A stretch of 64,000 bases of DNA from Dermatemys mawii (lineage: Eukaryota; Chordata; Testudines; Dermatemydidae), in NCBI GenBank assembly GCA_007922305.1, contig ML677351.1:8957558-9021557 (forward strand). Reading direction: 5' to 3'. Position 1 is the stretch's first letter. The number at the start of each line of letters is the position of its first letter. Both the position numbers and the translations under genes were made by a program. Of this stretch, positions 34,285 to 46,135 are shown in pieces. The notes under the pieces were generated by a model. It was not told the origin of the DNA. It worked only from the letters and a program-made list of their open reading frames with translations, and did no database searches.

Positions 34285-34767
34285 ATGGAATTTGGGGAGT
34301 TATGATTGAGGTCTATAAAATTATGACAGTTGTGGAAAAAGTAAATAAGGAAGTTTATTTACTCTTTCTCATAACACATGAACTAGGGGTCACCAAATGA
34401 AATTAATAGGCAGCAGATTTAAAACAAACAAAAGGAAGTATTTCTTCACACAATGCACAGTCTACTTGTGGAACTCCTTGCCAGAGGATGTTGTGTAGTC
34501 CAAGATTATAACAGCGTTCAAAAATGAACTATATAAATTCATATAGGACAGGTCCATCAATAGCTATTAGCCAGGACAGACCGGTATGGTGTCCCCAGAC
34601 TTTGTTTGCCAGAAGCTGTAAATGGATGACAGGACATGGCTCACTTGATGATCACCTGTTCTGTTCATTCTCTCTAGGGCACCTGGCATTGGTATTGTCA
34701 GAACACAGGATACTGGGCAAGATGGATCTTTGATCTGACTCAGCATGGCCATTCTTATGTTCTTATG
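34285..34767 (+). mobile_element. CR1 LINE 3' end copy
   Basis: GAGGTCTATAAAATTATGAC, TTCTTCACACAATGCACAG, GGAACTCCTTGCCAGAGGATG, AGCTATTAGCCAGGACAG and a final TTCTTATG TTCTTATG (34752-34767) follow the CR1 3' order exactly. The two intact octamers are the typical CR1 terminal microsatellite. 5'-truncated; ORF2 end is broken by stops. Confidence 0.9.
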
Positions 34768-35395
34768 AATTTCATGATGATTTAGGCACCTAGCTCCCTT
34801 AGGATCCTTTGGAAATACCAGCCCAATTTTAATTTTGTTGTCAAACTAATTATCTCTAGATCACTTGAAATTTTTGGTTATTTCCTTCAGAATGTCTACA
34901 GCATAGTCTTTTGTCTGCACATTTTGGCTATATCAGACAGCAATCAATTCAATTGACTTCAATGTGAGGCTTTTGTAATGCAGTGCTAGAACCAACAGAT
35001 CAAATGCTGCTGTCAGTGAAAATCTGAAATAAGTCCATAGAAATGGCTAGGTAGCAAAGAAGAAACTGTTGGGAAAGAAATAACCTAAAGACAGAAAATG
35101 CTTGGATGCAGAAAGAGGAGAAATATGACAGAATATATATTAGAAACAAGTAAACTATAACATTTCTTTATTTAAACATGGCTAACTGTGGTAGCTAAGT
35201 TAGAGCTATTGTTGTGCTCTTAGTCACAGCCAAAACCAATTCATTTGGGGAGCTTTCAATTTTTACCATAACCCCAAGATATTCCAAAGAAAAAAATAAA
35301 TATTTTTTTTAAATGTTGTTATTTTTCACTGGCATAAAATAATTTCCTGACCTCATATGCAGAAATATGTATGTTTTCTACTTAAGCAAATGACA
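34768..35395. other. Noncoding DNA
   Basis: A TTTAGGCACCTAGCTCCC repeat piece lies near 34780; otherwise AT-rich spacer without signal. Confidence 0.45.
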
Positions 35396-35960
35396 CTACA
35401 TTGATTTACACAAAATGGAGAGTCTGTCCCAGTTTTTCAATCCATATGGTGGCTTACCTTCTCCTTGGGGAAACTTCCTGGTCCTTTCCCAAACTAGATG
35501 AAGAGTGTGAAGGTTATGGGGAGAGACCAACGGAGAAAGCACCTGAGAGGACGTTGTATTTAGACCTGACTGAACATTTTCTGATGGAAAGCAAAATGTT
35601 GATTCGACGGAATCAAACATTCCACAGGAACGTGGTGAGTCTGTCAAAACTTTTGATGGAAAGCAGAACAAGCAGGGCAGCCTGCTTGCCTGCCTGCTTT
35701 CTGCCAGCTTGTGAGCTCATCCACCTGCCTCCTCGGTCTCAGCTCCTCAGCAATGCACTTGACAGGGAGCTCCCATGGTATGTGAGAGTATACGGACCTG
35801 AGCTCTTAGGGTTCCCAGATTGCTTGGGATCCCCAGTTCCCCTGAGGCCCTCCAAGGGCTGCTGAGCAGTGCAGAGAGCTTGGAAATAAAATATTGTGGA
35901 ATTTCAGTTCTGCAAAAAACTTCCAGTTTTTGGCTTTTCAGCACTATTGAGGATGAGTTG
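35396..35960. other. Repeat-like block holding a 154-codon chance frame
   Basis: The open frame 35401-35865 (plus) contains CLPACFLPACELIHLPPRS and similar low-information sequence from a CTGCTTGCCTGCCTGC tract. A GAAAGCAAAATGTTGATTCGACGG / GGAAAGCAGAAC pair and TTCTGCAAAAAACTTCCAG are of the GAAAATTTTGATT-type dispersed repeat I recall from turtles. No splice sites, domain or conserved motif are evident, so I do not call a gene. Confidence 0.4.
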
Positions 35961-37220
35961 GGTTCCCCCCTCGAAAACTCATTTCTCCCCCCATGGAACA
36001 GTAATTCCCATTTTCAGCCAGTTCTAGGAATATTGAAGAAGGGACATGCTTTTCATACATGGGAGTCTGTCTTAATGGTTTCCTTCCTGAGAACCTTATC
36101 TGTGGAGGAGGTGGAGCTTGCTCATAAAATCCCAATCACAGGTCAATCAGGTAGTATACATCACCTTATGTGGATCCTTCCACCTTCAAAAGATCTAGGG
36201 TGAAATTCACTTCCCAGCAGCAAGCCAGCACAAGGCAAATACACCACACAGGTCACATCAGAGCTCTTAAAATAGAGTTTCAGAGCTGTACAGGCCCTGT
36301 GAATTTCACCCTTGGATAGATAGAATGGTAAAATCTCCATTCCTTATGAAGAGAAATATAACGTGCTGTATTTACTTCAGTATCAAGTCAGGTTAAGAAT
36401 AGTTTAGCCATATTTGTGAAGTGTTCTTTAAAACAAAACTTTGTGAGTGTATATAGTGAGAGAATAATAGGCAGAGCATCCTCCCACATATCTACCAGTG
36501 TACCTCAATCTTGACCTGAAACATCTCTGGCTTTCTAGTGTTGGTCCTCTTTGATTTAGACTGCCAGTCATGCAAATTAAGGACTAAAAAGATACGACCA
36601 CATATTTTCAAATTGTGACCTAATTAGGATTTGAACTTAATGTCCAGTGGTGAAACACCCATCTGGGCCCCCGTAAGCAGCATTCTGATAAAAACATTCT
36701 GCCAGTTTCTCATTGAACTATATACAATTAGACCTGGGTTACTCATCCGATTCCTAACCTCTATTAACCCATTCTATGAGAAAGAAGATTCTTGACACAC
36801 ACACAGCCAGCTGATGTACATTGATGCTGACAATGTGCAAAACCAGTTCACGTTAGAGAAGGTATTTTCAAAGGGCTTAGATATTGTTTATTAGCAATGC
36901 ACAATCCATTTTTAGAGCACAAATTGGATAACATATATGGGTAACAGATGACAAAGGCAATACCTCTATATTATCCACAACAAAGTGTTCAAGCGCTATT
37001 CCAAAGAATGCTTAATTCAGTGTGCTCCCAGAAAACAGATGAATAGCTGTGGAACTAAAAATTAGGGGCTGGGCATATTGCGGAAGAGTTAGGATCTATG
37101 TTAGTGTGATATTTCTTTAATTATTGTGGTGCACAGCACTAAGATTTCTGAAATTTGCTGCTGAATGCTTAGTTTGATCACTTGAATTCATACACCTGAA
37201 TAGGTCAACGTTACAACAAA
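35961..37220. other. Noncoding DNA, nothing recognised
   Basis: No exon or element found. The 127-codon frame 35820-36203 has no motif and overlaps repeat-like sequence. Confidence 0.45.
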
Positions 37221-37505
37221 GGGCTGGTCTTCACTAGGCGGGGGGTTCAACTGCAGATACGCAACTTCAGCTACGTGACTAACGTAACTGACGTTGGCGT
37301 AACTGCAGCTGACTTACCTGCCGTCCTCACGGCGGCGGCGGTCGGGGGTGCTCTCCCCCATAGACTCCAGCTTGCGCTTTTTGGCGAGCTGGAGTTCCGG
37401 AGTCAACGGGGGCACCACTGGCAATCGATTTATCGCGTCCTGACGAGACGCGATAAATCGATCGCCAAAAGACCGATTGCTACCGTGCATAGTGAAGACA
37501 AGCCC
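37221..37505. mobile_element. Harbinger-type MITE, copy B (best preserved)
   Basis: The ends GGGCTGGTCTTCACTA and (inverted) GGGCTTGTCTTCACTA match at 15 of 16 positions. Inside is a perfect 16-bp hairpin: 37424-37439 (ATCGATTTATCGCGTC) pairs with 37447-37462 across a 7-nt loop. CTTCAGCTACGTGACTAACG, ACTTACCTGCCGTCC and GACTCCAGCTTGCGC are the reverse of matching pieces in copy C. The flanks (AAA left, ATA right) do not show a clean duplication. High CpG content suggests that it is the youngest of the three. Confidence 0.75.
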
Positions 37506-40500
37506 ATAGGCTATTGTAATTTCTGTTTCTCATGTACCTTTTCCTATACCATTTCAATATTTTATCTACTGAATGCCTAATTTAACTTAAGCCTCATTGA
37601 GGTCAGTCAGACTTGAGCAGATAATTAGGTAATTTTCTCAATTGGAGCCTTAAACCATAATATTCAGTTTGTCTGTATTTACATGCCCATTGCATTCACT
37701 CTGGAGATTCTAGCAGACAAATGAACACAAAACAGCATTTGAAAGCAAAATTTAGACAATAACCTGAAAGGGATTTTTTTAACCTTGTAAGTATGAGTCT
37801 TCACACAGAAAAATCTGATTTTAAGTGTTATACTCATTCATTCAGGGAACAGGGTGGGTAGGACTTGAGGTTTAGGACTCGACTAAAGTACCTGCAGAAC
37901 AGTGCCCTCTAATGCCATGCTGGGACATTGGTTCAGTATGGGAGCTTCACTTCCTGGAGCATCTCTACACCTCTCCTGCCCCCGAGCTATCTTCTACAAG
38001 CATTGACAAGACAAAACTTTACTTAGTTTATGAGAGATTATGAGATCACAGCTTGAGAAAATACACTTTAGTGATCTATGAGGAAGACTGTGGCACTTCA
38101 AAAGTAGTATAGTTTTCTCATGTCTAATATCCAACCATGTTCAGATTCAGTTCCCCATTCTGATGTAGTTGTGAAAAAGGCTAATATTTTGGGGTGCCTT
38201 GACAGAAGTTTCAAATGGAAGACACAGGAAGTAACTGTCCACTTCAATAACCTCACTGAAGAGACCAAGGAGCACTGAATCACAATTCTCCTTCAGAGGG
38301 CTGCCCTGGACTGAGCAGGGATCTGCCCTTTTAAGGATCTGCCCTTCTCTAGGCTTGGCAAGTTTTACAGGTGTTCCAGGTGGAGGCTAATTTTCTCTGT
38401 GCAGAGTTCTTTAACTCCTCCATGACTGGGATGGGGAATCTTTCTCACCACACATCCCCTATATTTATATGTTTCTATTTGTATCATTACATATTTTCAA
38501 TCAAATAATACAATACTTACACAGCTACATATGTTACACAGACTATGCTCCAATTTAGCACAATCCTTGAAAAATAGTGCTGAATAGACACAAGGAGTTA
38601 TTTTTGTTCTCAACTTGGGAAAACAGAAATCTGAGAAGGCATCTATATAGGCAAACACTATTCTCCTTTGTTTCTCCATTTGAGGAAACGTATTCACTAA
38701 TAATAAGCCATGTCATCTTAAAATTGTAAAAGCACTCTTTTGCCTGTATAAACTGTGTCCACACAGGGAGGGTATTACTGGTATTGCTATGCCAATGAAA
38801 CTTTAAATATAGATTAGGCCTTAGATGCACTTTAGACCACATTCTTTTCTCAGAAAATCATGCATCACTCGGATGAGGCATGAGTGTGTTCTTTAAAGAA
38901 TTTGTATAGGTTATTGCTTTATTTAATTGCTAGCAGCCTTACAACAGCAATATATGCTGCTGCAGGCATGATCCTGGATTACTGTCATTTCCTCTTCATG
39001 AACTCAGAGGGGCTGTTTCATTGCTTGCAATTAACAGTGCACAACTTCTTGGACTGAACCACAGGACTGTGTTATGCACGCCTGTGTTTTTTTACAGCGA
39101 CCACCCATTGATGTTTTTATGGGTTTTAAGCCATTAGTTTTACCATGATTTTTCATCGAACTGAGTACTGATAGATATATGTTTCATACTACCTAAAGTT
39201 GACTAAAGATTTTACTTTTGCTAGGATGTGCCTTATATAATTGAATTTGCCCATCCCATAAAATCCATATCATATCTTTCCTCTTTTAATAGAATACCTT
39301 AAAGTTCACTTCCCTCCCCTTGCAAAAAAAAGTTGGGGTTTTCTTAAGACTGACTACTGCTCGATCTTCCTCTACATCTTGCTTTCTTTCCCTGTAGCAT
39401 TTGGAGCCTCTTCTTTGTTTTCCTCTGCTATGCTGGTATTTTATTAAGTCTGCATTACATTGTACTGTTTTATATACTTTTGCACAGCCCCTTTAACACT
39501 TTGGCAAGGAGAGCATTGCGGTGCTGGGTAAATGAAAACATTATTGTGTGTGTGTGTCTCTCATTGCCAGTTTTATAAACCATTTCTAATCAACTGCTTT
39601 TCAGCAGAGAGCACCCTGCCTTTGGTGTTGGACTTGTCACAGTGGCTTTTCTCCATATCTTATAGGAGAAGTCTCAGAAGATTCCTTCTACTTGTCATTG
39701 ACACATTCAGAATCTCTCTCTTTTGATGGAGTCGTATTCATCTTGCTCTCTCTACTTATCATCAAGATCTGATCCACAGCTCCCGCCAGGGAAGGAGCTA
39801 TCACCACAAGGAAAGGCTGCAATGGCATTTCTGCCATTTCCATAAACTGATGATCTGGCCCTTTGTGCTGAATTTATAACAATGTTGTGAAGACCCTTTG
39901 GACTGTTTTGCACAGTGAAGTACCCTGGCTTATGTTGTATGAACATATTGAAATTTGATTCATTTAAGAGAAAATGTGTTCTAAAAGCCTTACTTTGATT
40001 TGCCAGTGTATTTAAACAGTAAGAGACACAAAGTTAAGTTGAGCAAGTGGTAGAAATTACTTGGGATTGTAGTGAATGATCTATTATTTCAAAGTAGTAG
40101 AGAATTTAATGGATGCATTTAGATCCCAATCCTGCAAACATTTCTATACACAAGCAAGTTTATTATCACACAAGCAGTCCCACTGACTGCAACATATCTA
40201 CTCATTTGAGCATAAATGTTTACAGGATAAGACACTGGCAGACTTTCTAATGTTCAGGGACTTTTTTTAAAAAAAAGGTTATTTGATAGGGCAGTTTAAC
40301 TCTGCATGTGTCATTTCCAATGTTAACAACTTGTCAACCAAAATTATCCTTTTATGAAGTCTACATGTGATGGTAGCAATGATACTTAAGGTCAACACAT
40401 GAGTTAGAGCATGTCTGTGTGAGTTGTTGATGTTGTGGGGAGGGAAAGGGGGAGGGAAATGTAGATCAAACTGCTAGGACCATCATTTTGTGGCTTGCAA

Positions 40501-41761
40501 AACAAACAAACAAAAGTAGAATAGTCAAAATCAGGATTGAGTTCAATGATTTCACAAGCCATCAAAGCTGGTACTCAGCAGAGCAGAGAATTATTCCTGT
40601 CAATGACATGCTGTGGAAGTGGACAGGATTTAAACTTTTTTTTAAAAAAAAAATATGTGTAATATAGTCCTGATCCTGCATTGGTCCTGGTGTAGTGTAG
40701 AGTCTCACTGACAGCAAACTCTATAGAGGCAAGTATACCACACTTTCAAATCCCACTACAGGACTGGGCCCCCCGAGAACAAGTTGTAATAATTTTAAAT
40801 ATACCTTTAAAATTTTAATATGTTGATTGTATTGATCAACATCAATTTTCATAATGGGGTGCCTAAACTAAAGCTATGGGCTGAAAGCTATCTTTAACAG
40901 GTGGAGAAAATCCTATTGCCCAGAAGTCTGGGTAAAAGTTCAAGTGCTATCTGGGTAAGTAAAAGTGTAGGTTTTCCTGCCTGACAGACAGAGAAAACAG
41001 GGAAGGCTGGGGGCAGACTGGGTGACATCAGGGAACACAACAACACTGAACTGCCAGTCAGAGGAGAAGGAGTGGAAAAGGGGGAATGAAGCAAAGATAA
41101 TAGAGCTGCTTGGGGGTTAGGCAAGAAAAGAGGCACTGAACCGAACAGCAGAATTGAGCTGCGAGTCAAGATACTAGGAACAGTCCTAGTTGATATTTGC
41201 CACATAAATAAAGCCTTGGGAGAAGAGCAATTTAGGGTGCCTAAAGCAGAGCCTCTGTTTGAATTAATTGACTTTTTAGTTCTGTGATTGGAGGCCTATG
41301 GTGACTGTTCAAGAGAGAGATGAGGTATGATCTTTCCTGCTGTAATCAGGTACAATAGTTCAAAGTAATTACCTTTCACAGAAAATCAATCAACAGGTAA
41401 ACTTTCCACAGACTGAAGTAGGTTGCACAGCAACTTTTTGAGCCTGGCAAACTTAGCAACTGTGGCTACTGCAGGACACAATTAGATTTGATTTTTAAGC
41501 AGGATTATAATGCTTGTACTGCCAAAGGTAAAGGAAGGTGAGACAATGACTGTTCCTGAAGAAAAATGGGCAGTGCTCAGAGACATTGTGATTCAAACAG
41601 CAGCACTTGCAGTTGGATATCAACATAAACAGAGCAAGATGCCTTAGTGAGGAAAGAAAAGCACTGCAAGGAAAACTCCTGAATGCTAAGACTAAAGAAA
41701 TATTGGGGTAACCAAAGGAGGAAAACAAGAAAACAGACAAAACAGTGAAAAGCAACAGAGT
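37506..41761. other. AT-rich noncoding DNA, 4.2 kb
   Basis: No gene, exon or large mobile element recognised. Small items: an ATCCTGCAAACATT...CAGTCCCACTGACTGC dispersed repeat piece at 40125-40240, a CTGATCCTGCATTGG piece at 40670, and an (AAAC)n stretch near 40500. The 103- and 101-codon minus-strand frames at 40894-41205 and 41495-41800 are Leu/Ser/Pro-rich and show no family motif. Confidence 0.45.
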
Positions 41762-42048
41762 GGGTATGTCTTCACTACCCGCCAGATTGGCAGGTAGCAA
41801 TCAATCTTTTGATGATCGATTTATCATGTCTCGTTAAGATGCGATAAATAGATCACCGGCGGCACCCCAGTTGACTCTGGAACTCCAGCTTGCTGAGAGG
41901 CGCAAGCTGGAGTTGATGGGGGAGCACGCCGCTGCCCGCCACTGCCATGAGGATGGCAGGTAAGTCGGCTGCAGATACGCCGACTTCAGCTACGTTAGCT
42001 GAAGTTGCATATCTTCATTCGATTCCTCCCCTTAGTATAGACCAGCCC
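41762..42048. mobile_element. Harbinger-type MITE, copy C
   Basis: The ends GGGTATGTCTTCACTA and (inverted) GGGCTGGTCTATACTA are flanked by AGT at 41759-41761 and 42049-42051, a 3-bp duplication. The internal hairpin seen in copy B survives as the decayed GATCGATTTATCATGTC / GATGCGATAAATAGATC. GGCAGGTAAGTCGGCTGCAG and CTTCAGCTACGTTAGCTGAAG are shared with copies A and B. Confidence 0.75.
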
Positions 42049-42051
42049 AGT

Positions 42052-42190
42052 GAGAGACCTGAAGAAGAGTTCTGTGTGACTCAAAAGCTTGTCTCTCTCA
42101 CCAATAGAAGTCGGTCCAATGAAAGATATTATCTCACCCAACTTGTCTTTCTAATATCCTCAACCTGACATGGCTAAAACTACACTGCAT
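42052..42190 (+). repeat. SINE/LINE-tail-like retroposon fragment
   Basis: GAGACCTGAAGAAGAGTTCTGTG, AAAGCTTGTCTCTCTCACCAA, AGTCGGTCCAATGAAAGATATT and TCACCCAACTTGTCTTTC, ending with ACATGGCTAAAAC...CACTGCATAC. I recall this ordered string as a widely dispersed amniote retroposon tail. It produces the carboxyl half of the 73-codon open frame here, which is not a gene. The family name is uncertain. Confidence 0.6.
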
Positions 42191-42199
42191 ACAATAAGG

Positions 42200-43830
42200 A
42201 AGATTAACAGAGATATGTTGAAGACCTAGCAGCTAAAGTTGAAACTGCTACTGTAATAGGAAACTACAGAGACATTTACCAAGTTATAAAACTCTGTGTG
42301 GAAACTTCAAAAGAGAAAATGGCCAATCAAAATTAAATATGGAAAAATTCTTACAACTGAGGTAGAACAGAATAACAGATGGACAAAGAATTTCAAAGAA
42401 GTCCCAAACAAACTGAGCTCTACCTCAACACTAGAGTTTGATAAAATGTGAATCTGATAAACATGATATCAACATTGGTCCAATAGAGATGTTAGAATTA
42501 GAGGCTGGAATCAAGAAGCTGAAAAAGAACTAAGCAGTGGAAGATGATCAGAACACAGTGAAAATGGTTAAGGCACTTGATATCACCACCCTAATGAAAC
42601 TGACAGAGATGATCAATGAAGTCTGGGAAGAAGACACTTCATCTGACCTGTGGAAAAATGGAATTATTATCAGAATACCAAAAAAAGGTAATTTGTAGTC
42701 TTCTGTAATGTGATACTAAACAAGATGAAAGAGGCAGTGGATTTCTTAGGGAAAAACAAGCTGGATTCAAGCGCAAGAGATTCTGTATAGATTAGATAGT
42801 CACACTAAGTACCACCTTAGAAGAATGTACAGAATAACGGGCTCCCCTTATTATCAATTTCAATGATTTTCAAAAGGTATTTGACAGACTATATAGGCAT
42901 GCATTGTCTTATGGAATGCCAACTAGACTCATTAATATCATTAAGGTTATGTACAATGATGCAAAATATACTGTAAGGGTGAACAACCGGTCATCAGAGT
43001 GGTTCAACTGGTGTGATTCAGGGCTGATTCTCTGTCTGCTGTTGTTTGGCATTGCTGTAGATAGGATAATAAAGAAGTGTATTAGAAACCCAAACACTGG
43101 TATAACATGGATAGATAGCAAATGCCTTATAAGACCTAGATTTTGCAGATATTGTGCTTTTGAGAGACACCCTTGAAAAGTTACAAAGACTGACACCTTT
43201 GCAAAAACAGCAGGCCAAGCAGGGCTCAAAATCAGTCATACTAGAACAAATATCCTTAAAACTCAGATGACAAGTTGTAACTTCACATTAAACATAAAAA
43301 AACAAAAAGAACATAAAACAATTTACTTACTGGAGCAGCACCATACTACCCAATGGAGACCTCAAGAAAGAAGGAGCATCGTCTATAGGAAAGGCATCCT
43401 CAGCATTCACTAAACTCAATAATGTACGGAAATCAAAGATATAGAGTACCAAAACAAAAGAGAATTTTCAACTCAAAAGTAATCATACAACATGTGAGAG
43501 CTGGAGATGTATTAAAATGCTGATTGGAAAAAAAAACGGAAATAAGTGCCTACAAATGATTTTAGGCATTGGATGGAGACACTGTCACAAATGAAGAGAT
43601 CCAAGAAATTACCAATAGCTTGTCTCCACTAGAATCAGAAGGAAATGCTAGACATATGTAGGGCATGTATTACAGGTGCCAACACAGATTCCCAAATGAA
43701 GCTTTTGAGCAGAAACCAACTGGTGAGGAAACATGGACGCTCAAGAGAAACCTGTAGAAGAACTCTTGGCAGGGCAGGCAGATCAGCCAATCTCAGCATC
43801 AGTGCAGATGGAAGCGTCTGTTAATAACAC
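42200..43830 (+). pseudogene. Non-LTR retrotransposon reverse transcriptase relic
   Basis: Translated pieces in shifting frames follow the order of a LINE reverse transcriptase. About 42600-42685 reads like KLTEMINEVWEEDTSSDLWK and IPKKG. Near 42853 IINFNDFQKVFD is RT motif A, with its Asp kept. At 42904-43060 are MPTRLINIIKVMYNDA and LLFGIAVD. At 43133 the frame DLDFADIVLL is RT motif C, where FADD has become FAD-I, losing one catalytic Asp. A GEETW-like tail lies near 43715. Many stops and frameshifts occur. The clade (RTE-like or I-like rather than CR1) is not settled. The element is dead; strand is plus. Confidence 0.65.
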
Positions 43831-44164
43831 AAAGGGTTATTATACAAGATTAGTTTCCACCCTGTGCAAGAATACTGATGCAAGAAGAATATAACGATAA
43901 TAGTAATAAGGCTTGCAGGCTTTAAGCCATGTGAGACACATGGCTGAAAAGCAAGCAACAGTTTAATGTTCCAGCCAAGGTAGGGAAGGCTATTCTTTAC
44001 ATGCTTGAAGGGAATAAAATTTATTTTAGGGCCCGATCACAGTGAACACTCAACAAACAGCAGGCAGAAGGAGAAGAAGATTAGATAAGTGCTGTTGAAT
44101 ATGACCAGTTCTAAATTTCAAACCAGATAGACATTAGCCATAATATTATTAGACTGTAGCCGGA

Positions 44165-44290
44165 GACCTGAGTTTGAGTCCCTGCTACACATTTCATATG
44201 TGACCTTGGCCCCATCTGTAATATGGGGATAACTGTACTTCCCTACCTCACATAGGTGTTGTGAGGAGAAGTACATTAAAGATAACAAGA
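44165..44290 (+). mobile_element. MIR-type CORE-SINE
   Basis: GAGTTTGAGTCCCTGC, GTGACCTTGG, CATCTGTAATATGGGGATAA and CCTACCTCACATAGGTGTTGTGAGGAG match the tail half of the MIR consensus in order. The B-box-like GTTTGAGTCCC is partly kept. Old and truncated, but clear. Confidence 0.8.
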
Positions 44291-45101
44291 CATTCAGATA
44301 CTACTGTAATAGGGGGCATAAGTACTGAAGATAAATTAATATTCAGTTGTGTGGTGTTTTTAAAAAAATGTAATTTGAAATATATTATTACAGTCTCAGC
44401 TCTGACTGTATCTCAGTATCTCTGGCTGGTGGTGACAGTGGCAATTAATTATATTACACCAAGGACAAATCTTAACATTATAAAGCCCTGTGAAGTCAAA
44501 AACCCTAAACACAAGAGAATAAAGATAAGGAGCCCCTGACAATGAGCCAAACCAGAACAGCCAGAATGTAGGGAAATGCTTTTAAATAGCCAGTCCAGAA
44601 ATAACATTTCATTTTAATTTACTTGAGAGTTTGAGACCATAGCCCTGAAATTAAGACCATTATATTTTCTTGTCCGACAATCAAACAGAAGTCTGAAGCA
44701 CTCACAAAGCCTAGAACAAGATGTATCGGAGCTGAGGACAAAGAATTCTAAGTGAATGAGATACAGCTGTGGAACAAAGTTCAAAAAATAAGAGATGCAT
44801 TCAGTGTCTCCTTAGAAAACAGTACAAAACCCTTCTGATAAAGGCATTTCTAACAGCACCATAACACTACTCAAAATAGTAACCATATGCTTTTGCCACC
44901 AGTTCCCCAAAACCAACCAACCAAGAAACCCTACCTCAGAGCTTTCTATAACACAAAAAAGAAGAACCAGAGAATCCACTAGAAGTCCACTAGAGATTTT
45001 GATATTGCCAATCTATTTTACATGGAAAGCACTCAGACAAAATGACCATGGGCAACAGTACAAAAACATGAGACAGATTGTACTGATTGCGATTGAAAAT
45101 G
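44291..45101. other. Noncoding DNA, nothing recognised
   Basis: The 92-codon frame at 44261-44539 starts inside the MIR copy and has no motif. The rest is AT-rich spacer. Confidence 0.45.
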
Positions 45102-45113
45102 TGTTCAGAAAGA

Positions 45114-45242
45114 AGAGTGAGGAGTATCTGTGACACCTTAGAGACTAACAAATTTATTTGGGCATACACTTTCGGGGGCTAAAACCCACTTCATCAGATA
45201 TATATCATGGCATATACATTAGGAAGGCATATTACATATGCC

Positions 45243-45277
<35 letters not shown>

Positions 45278-45463
45278 ATATACACATACACACACACACA
45301 CACACAGAGAACATGAAAAAATGGGGGTTGCCATACCAATTCTAAGAGGCTAATTAATTAAGTTGAGCTATTATCAGTAGGAGAAAAAAAAATTGTAGCG
45401 ATAATCAGGATGGCCCTCATTCTTTTTGCGGATACAGACTTACACGGCTACCACTCTGAAACT
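45114..45463. mobile_element. Retroposon with inverted internal structure, flanked by 12-bp repeats
   Basis: The left part (45119-45200) reads GAGGAGTATCTGTGACACCTTAGAGACTAAC...CCACTTCATCAGAT. This is the reverse of the tail string seen in many turtle retroposons. The right end (45419-45463) is TCTTTTTGCGGATACAGAC...CTCTGAAAC in the opposite sense. Between them lie a TA/CA microsatellite and GAACATGAAAAAATGGGGG. The whole is flanked by TGTTCAGAAAGA at 45102-45113 and again at 45464-45475 (12 of 12), as expected of target-primed insertion. Confidence 0.65.
45242..45306. repeat. Compound (TA)n(CA)n microsatellite
   Basis: About 15 TA units followed, after CATAATATACACA, by about nine CA units. 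It lies inside the retroposon at 45114-45463. Confidence 0.9.
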
Positions 45464-45475
45464 TGTTCAGAAAGA

Positions 45476-46005
45476 GGTTTTCATGGTACATAATACACAA
45501 TATATCAGTTATTAAGTCAAAAGATTTAATTTAATATTAATCCACTAACTAAATGACAGACTACTTACTTATTATATCAATTGATGATTTGAATGGTCAT
45601 TACTTAATTTTGGCTACTTGATCATTCTTCAAGGTGAATGAGAATATAATAGAAGTAAAAGGCTAAACTAAACCAAAAGGAAAATGTACAGGTAAAGGGC
45701 AAAGTAAATCACTCTTCAGCCAATGCTGTTTTGTGATTTATGTTTACATCAAAAAGCAGTTTTCTCCACTAAATCATAGGGAAGGGACAAAAGCCAGAGT
45801 TTAAATCCAGTTTTCTGTGTCATTCAGTCTTAATCTGAGTTTTGCCCGACTAGTCTCCTGTTCTCAGATACACAAGGCTATGACTGTGGAAAGCAATTGA
45901 GGCAGCCTGAGTTCTAGAGAACAATGAGAAGGATTTATTATTATTTTTACTGTTGCTCAAAAAAGGTCAAACATTCTTTAACTTCTGTGGCTCTATTGTT
46001 ATATT
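45476..46005. other. AT-rich noncoding spacer
   Basis: No gene or element recognised. Confidence 0.5.
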
Positions 46006-46135
46006 TTTATATTGTTATTTAGCTCTTTGAGGAAAGACTACTTTGTATTTGTATAGTGTCTAGCAAAATGGGGCCCCATTCTCATTTGGCTCCTAGGTGC
46101 TATAAACAAGATGAATTATAATATTTATAATTATT
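46006..46135 (+). repeat. Dispersed repeat, third copy of the CTAGCA/CTCCTAGG family
   Basis: TTTAGCTCTTTGAGGAAAGACTAC, TTTGTATAGTGTCTAGCAAAATGGGGCC and GGCTCCTAGGTGCTATAAAC, in the same order as at 17598. It is old and diverged. Confidence 0.6.

Noticed and set aside
35401..35865. 154-codon frame as a protein gene
   Set aside because: Low-information sequence from a CTGCC tract, no domain, no splice or promoter setting, and repeat-like surroundings.
40894..41205. 103-codon Leu/Pro/Ser-rich minus-strand frame as a secreted protein
   Set aside because: It lacks a coherent signal peptide, conserved Cys pattern or neighbours; its composition follows from a GA-rich plus strand.
42909..43229. 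106-codon minus-strand frame
   Set aside because: It is the reverse of the LINE reverse transcriptase relic and has no motif of its own.
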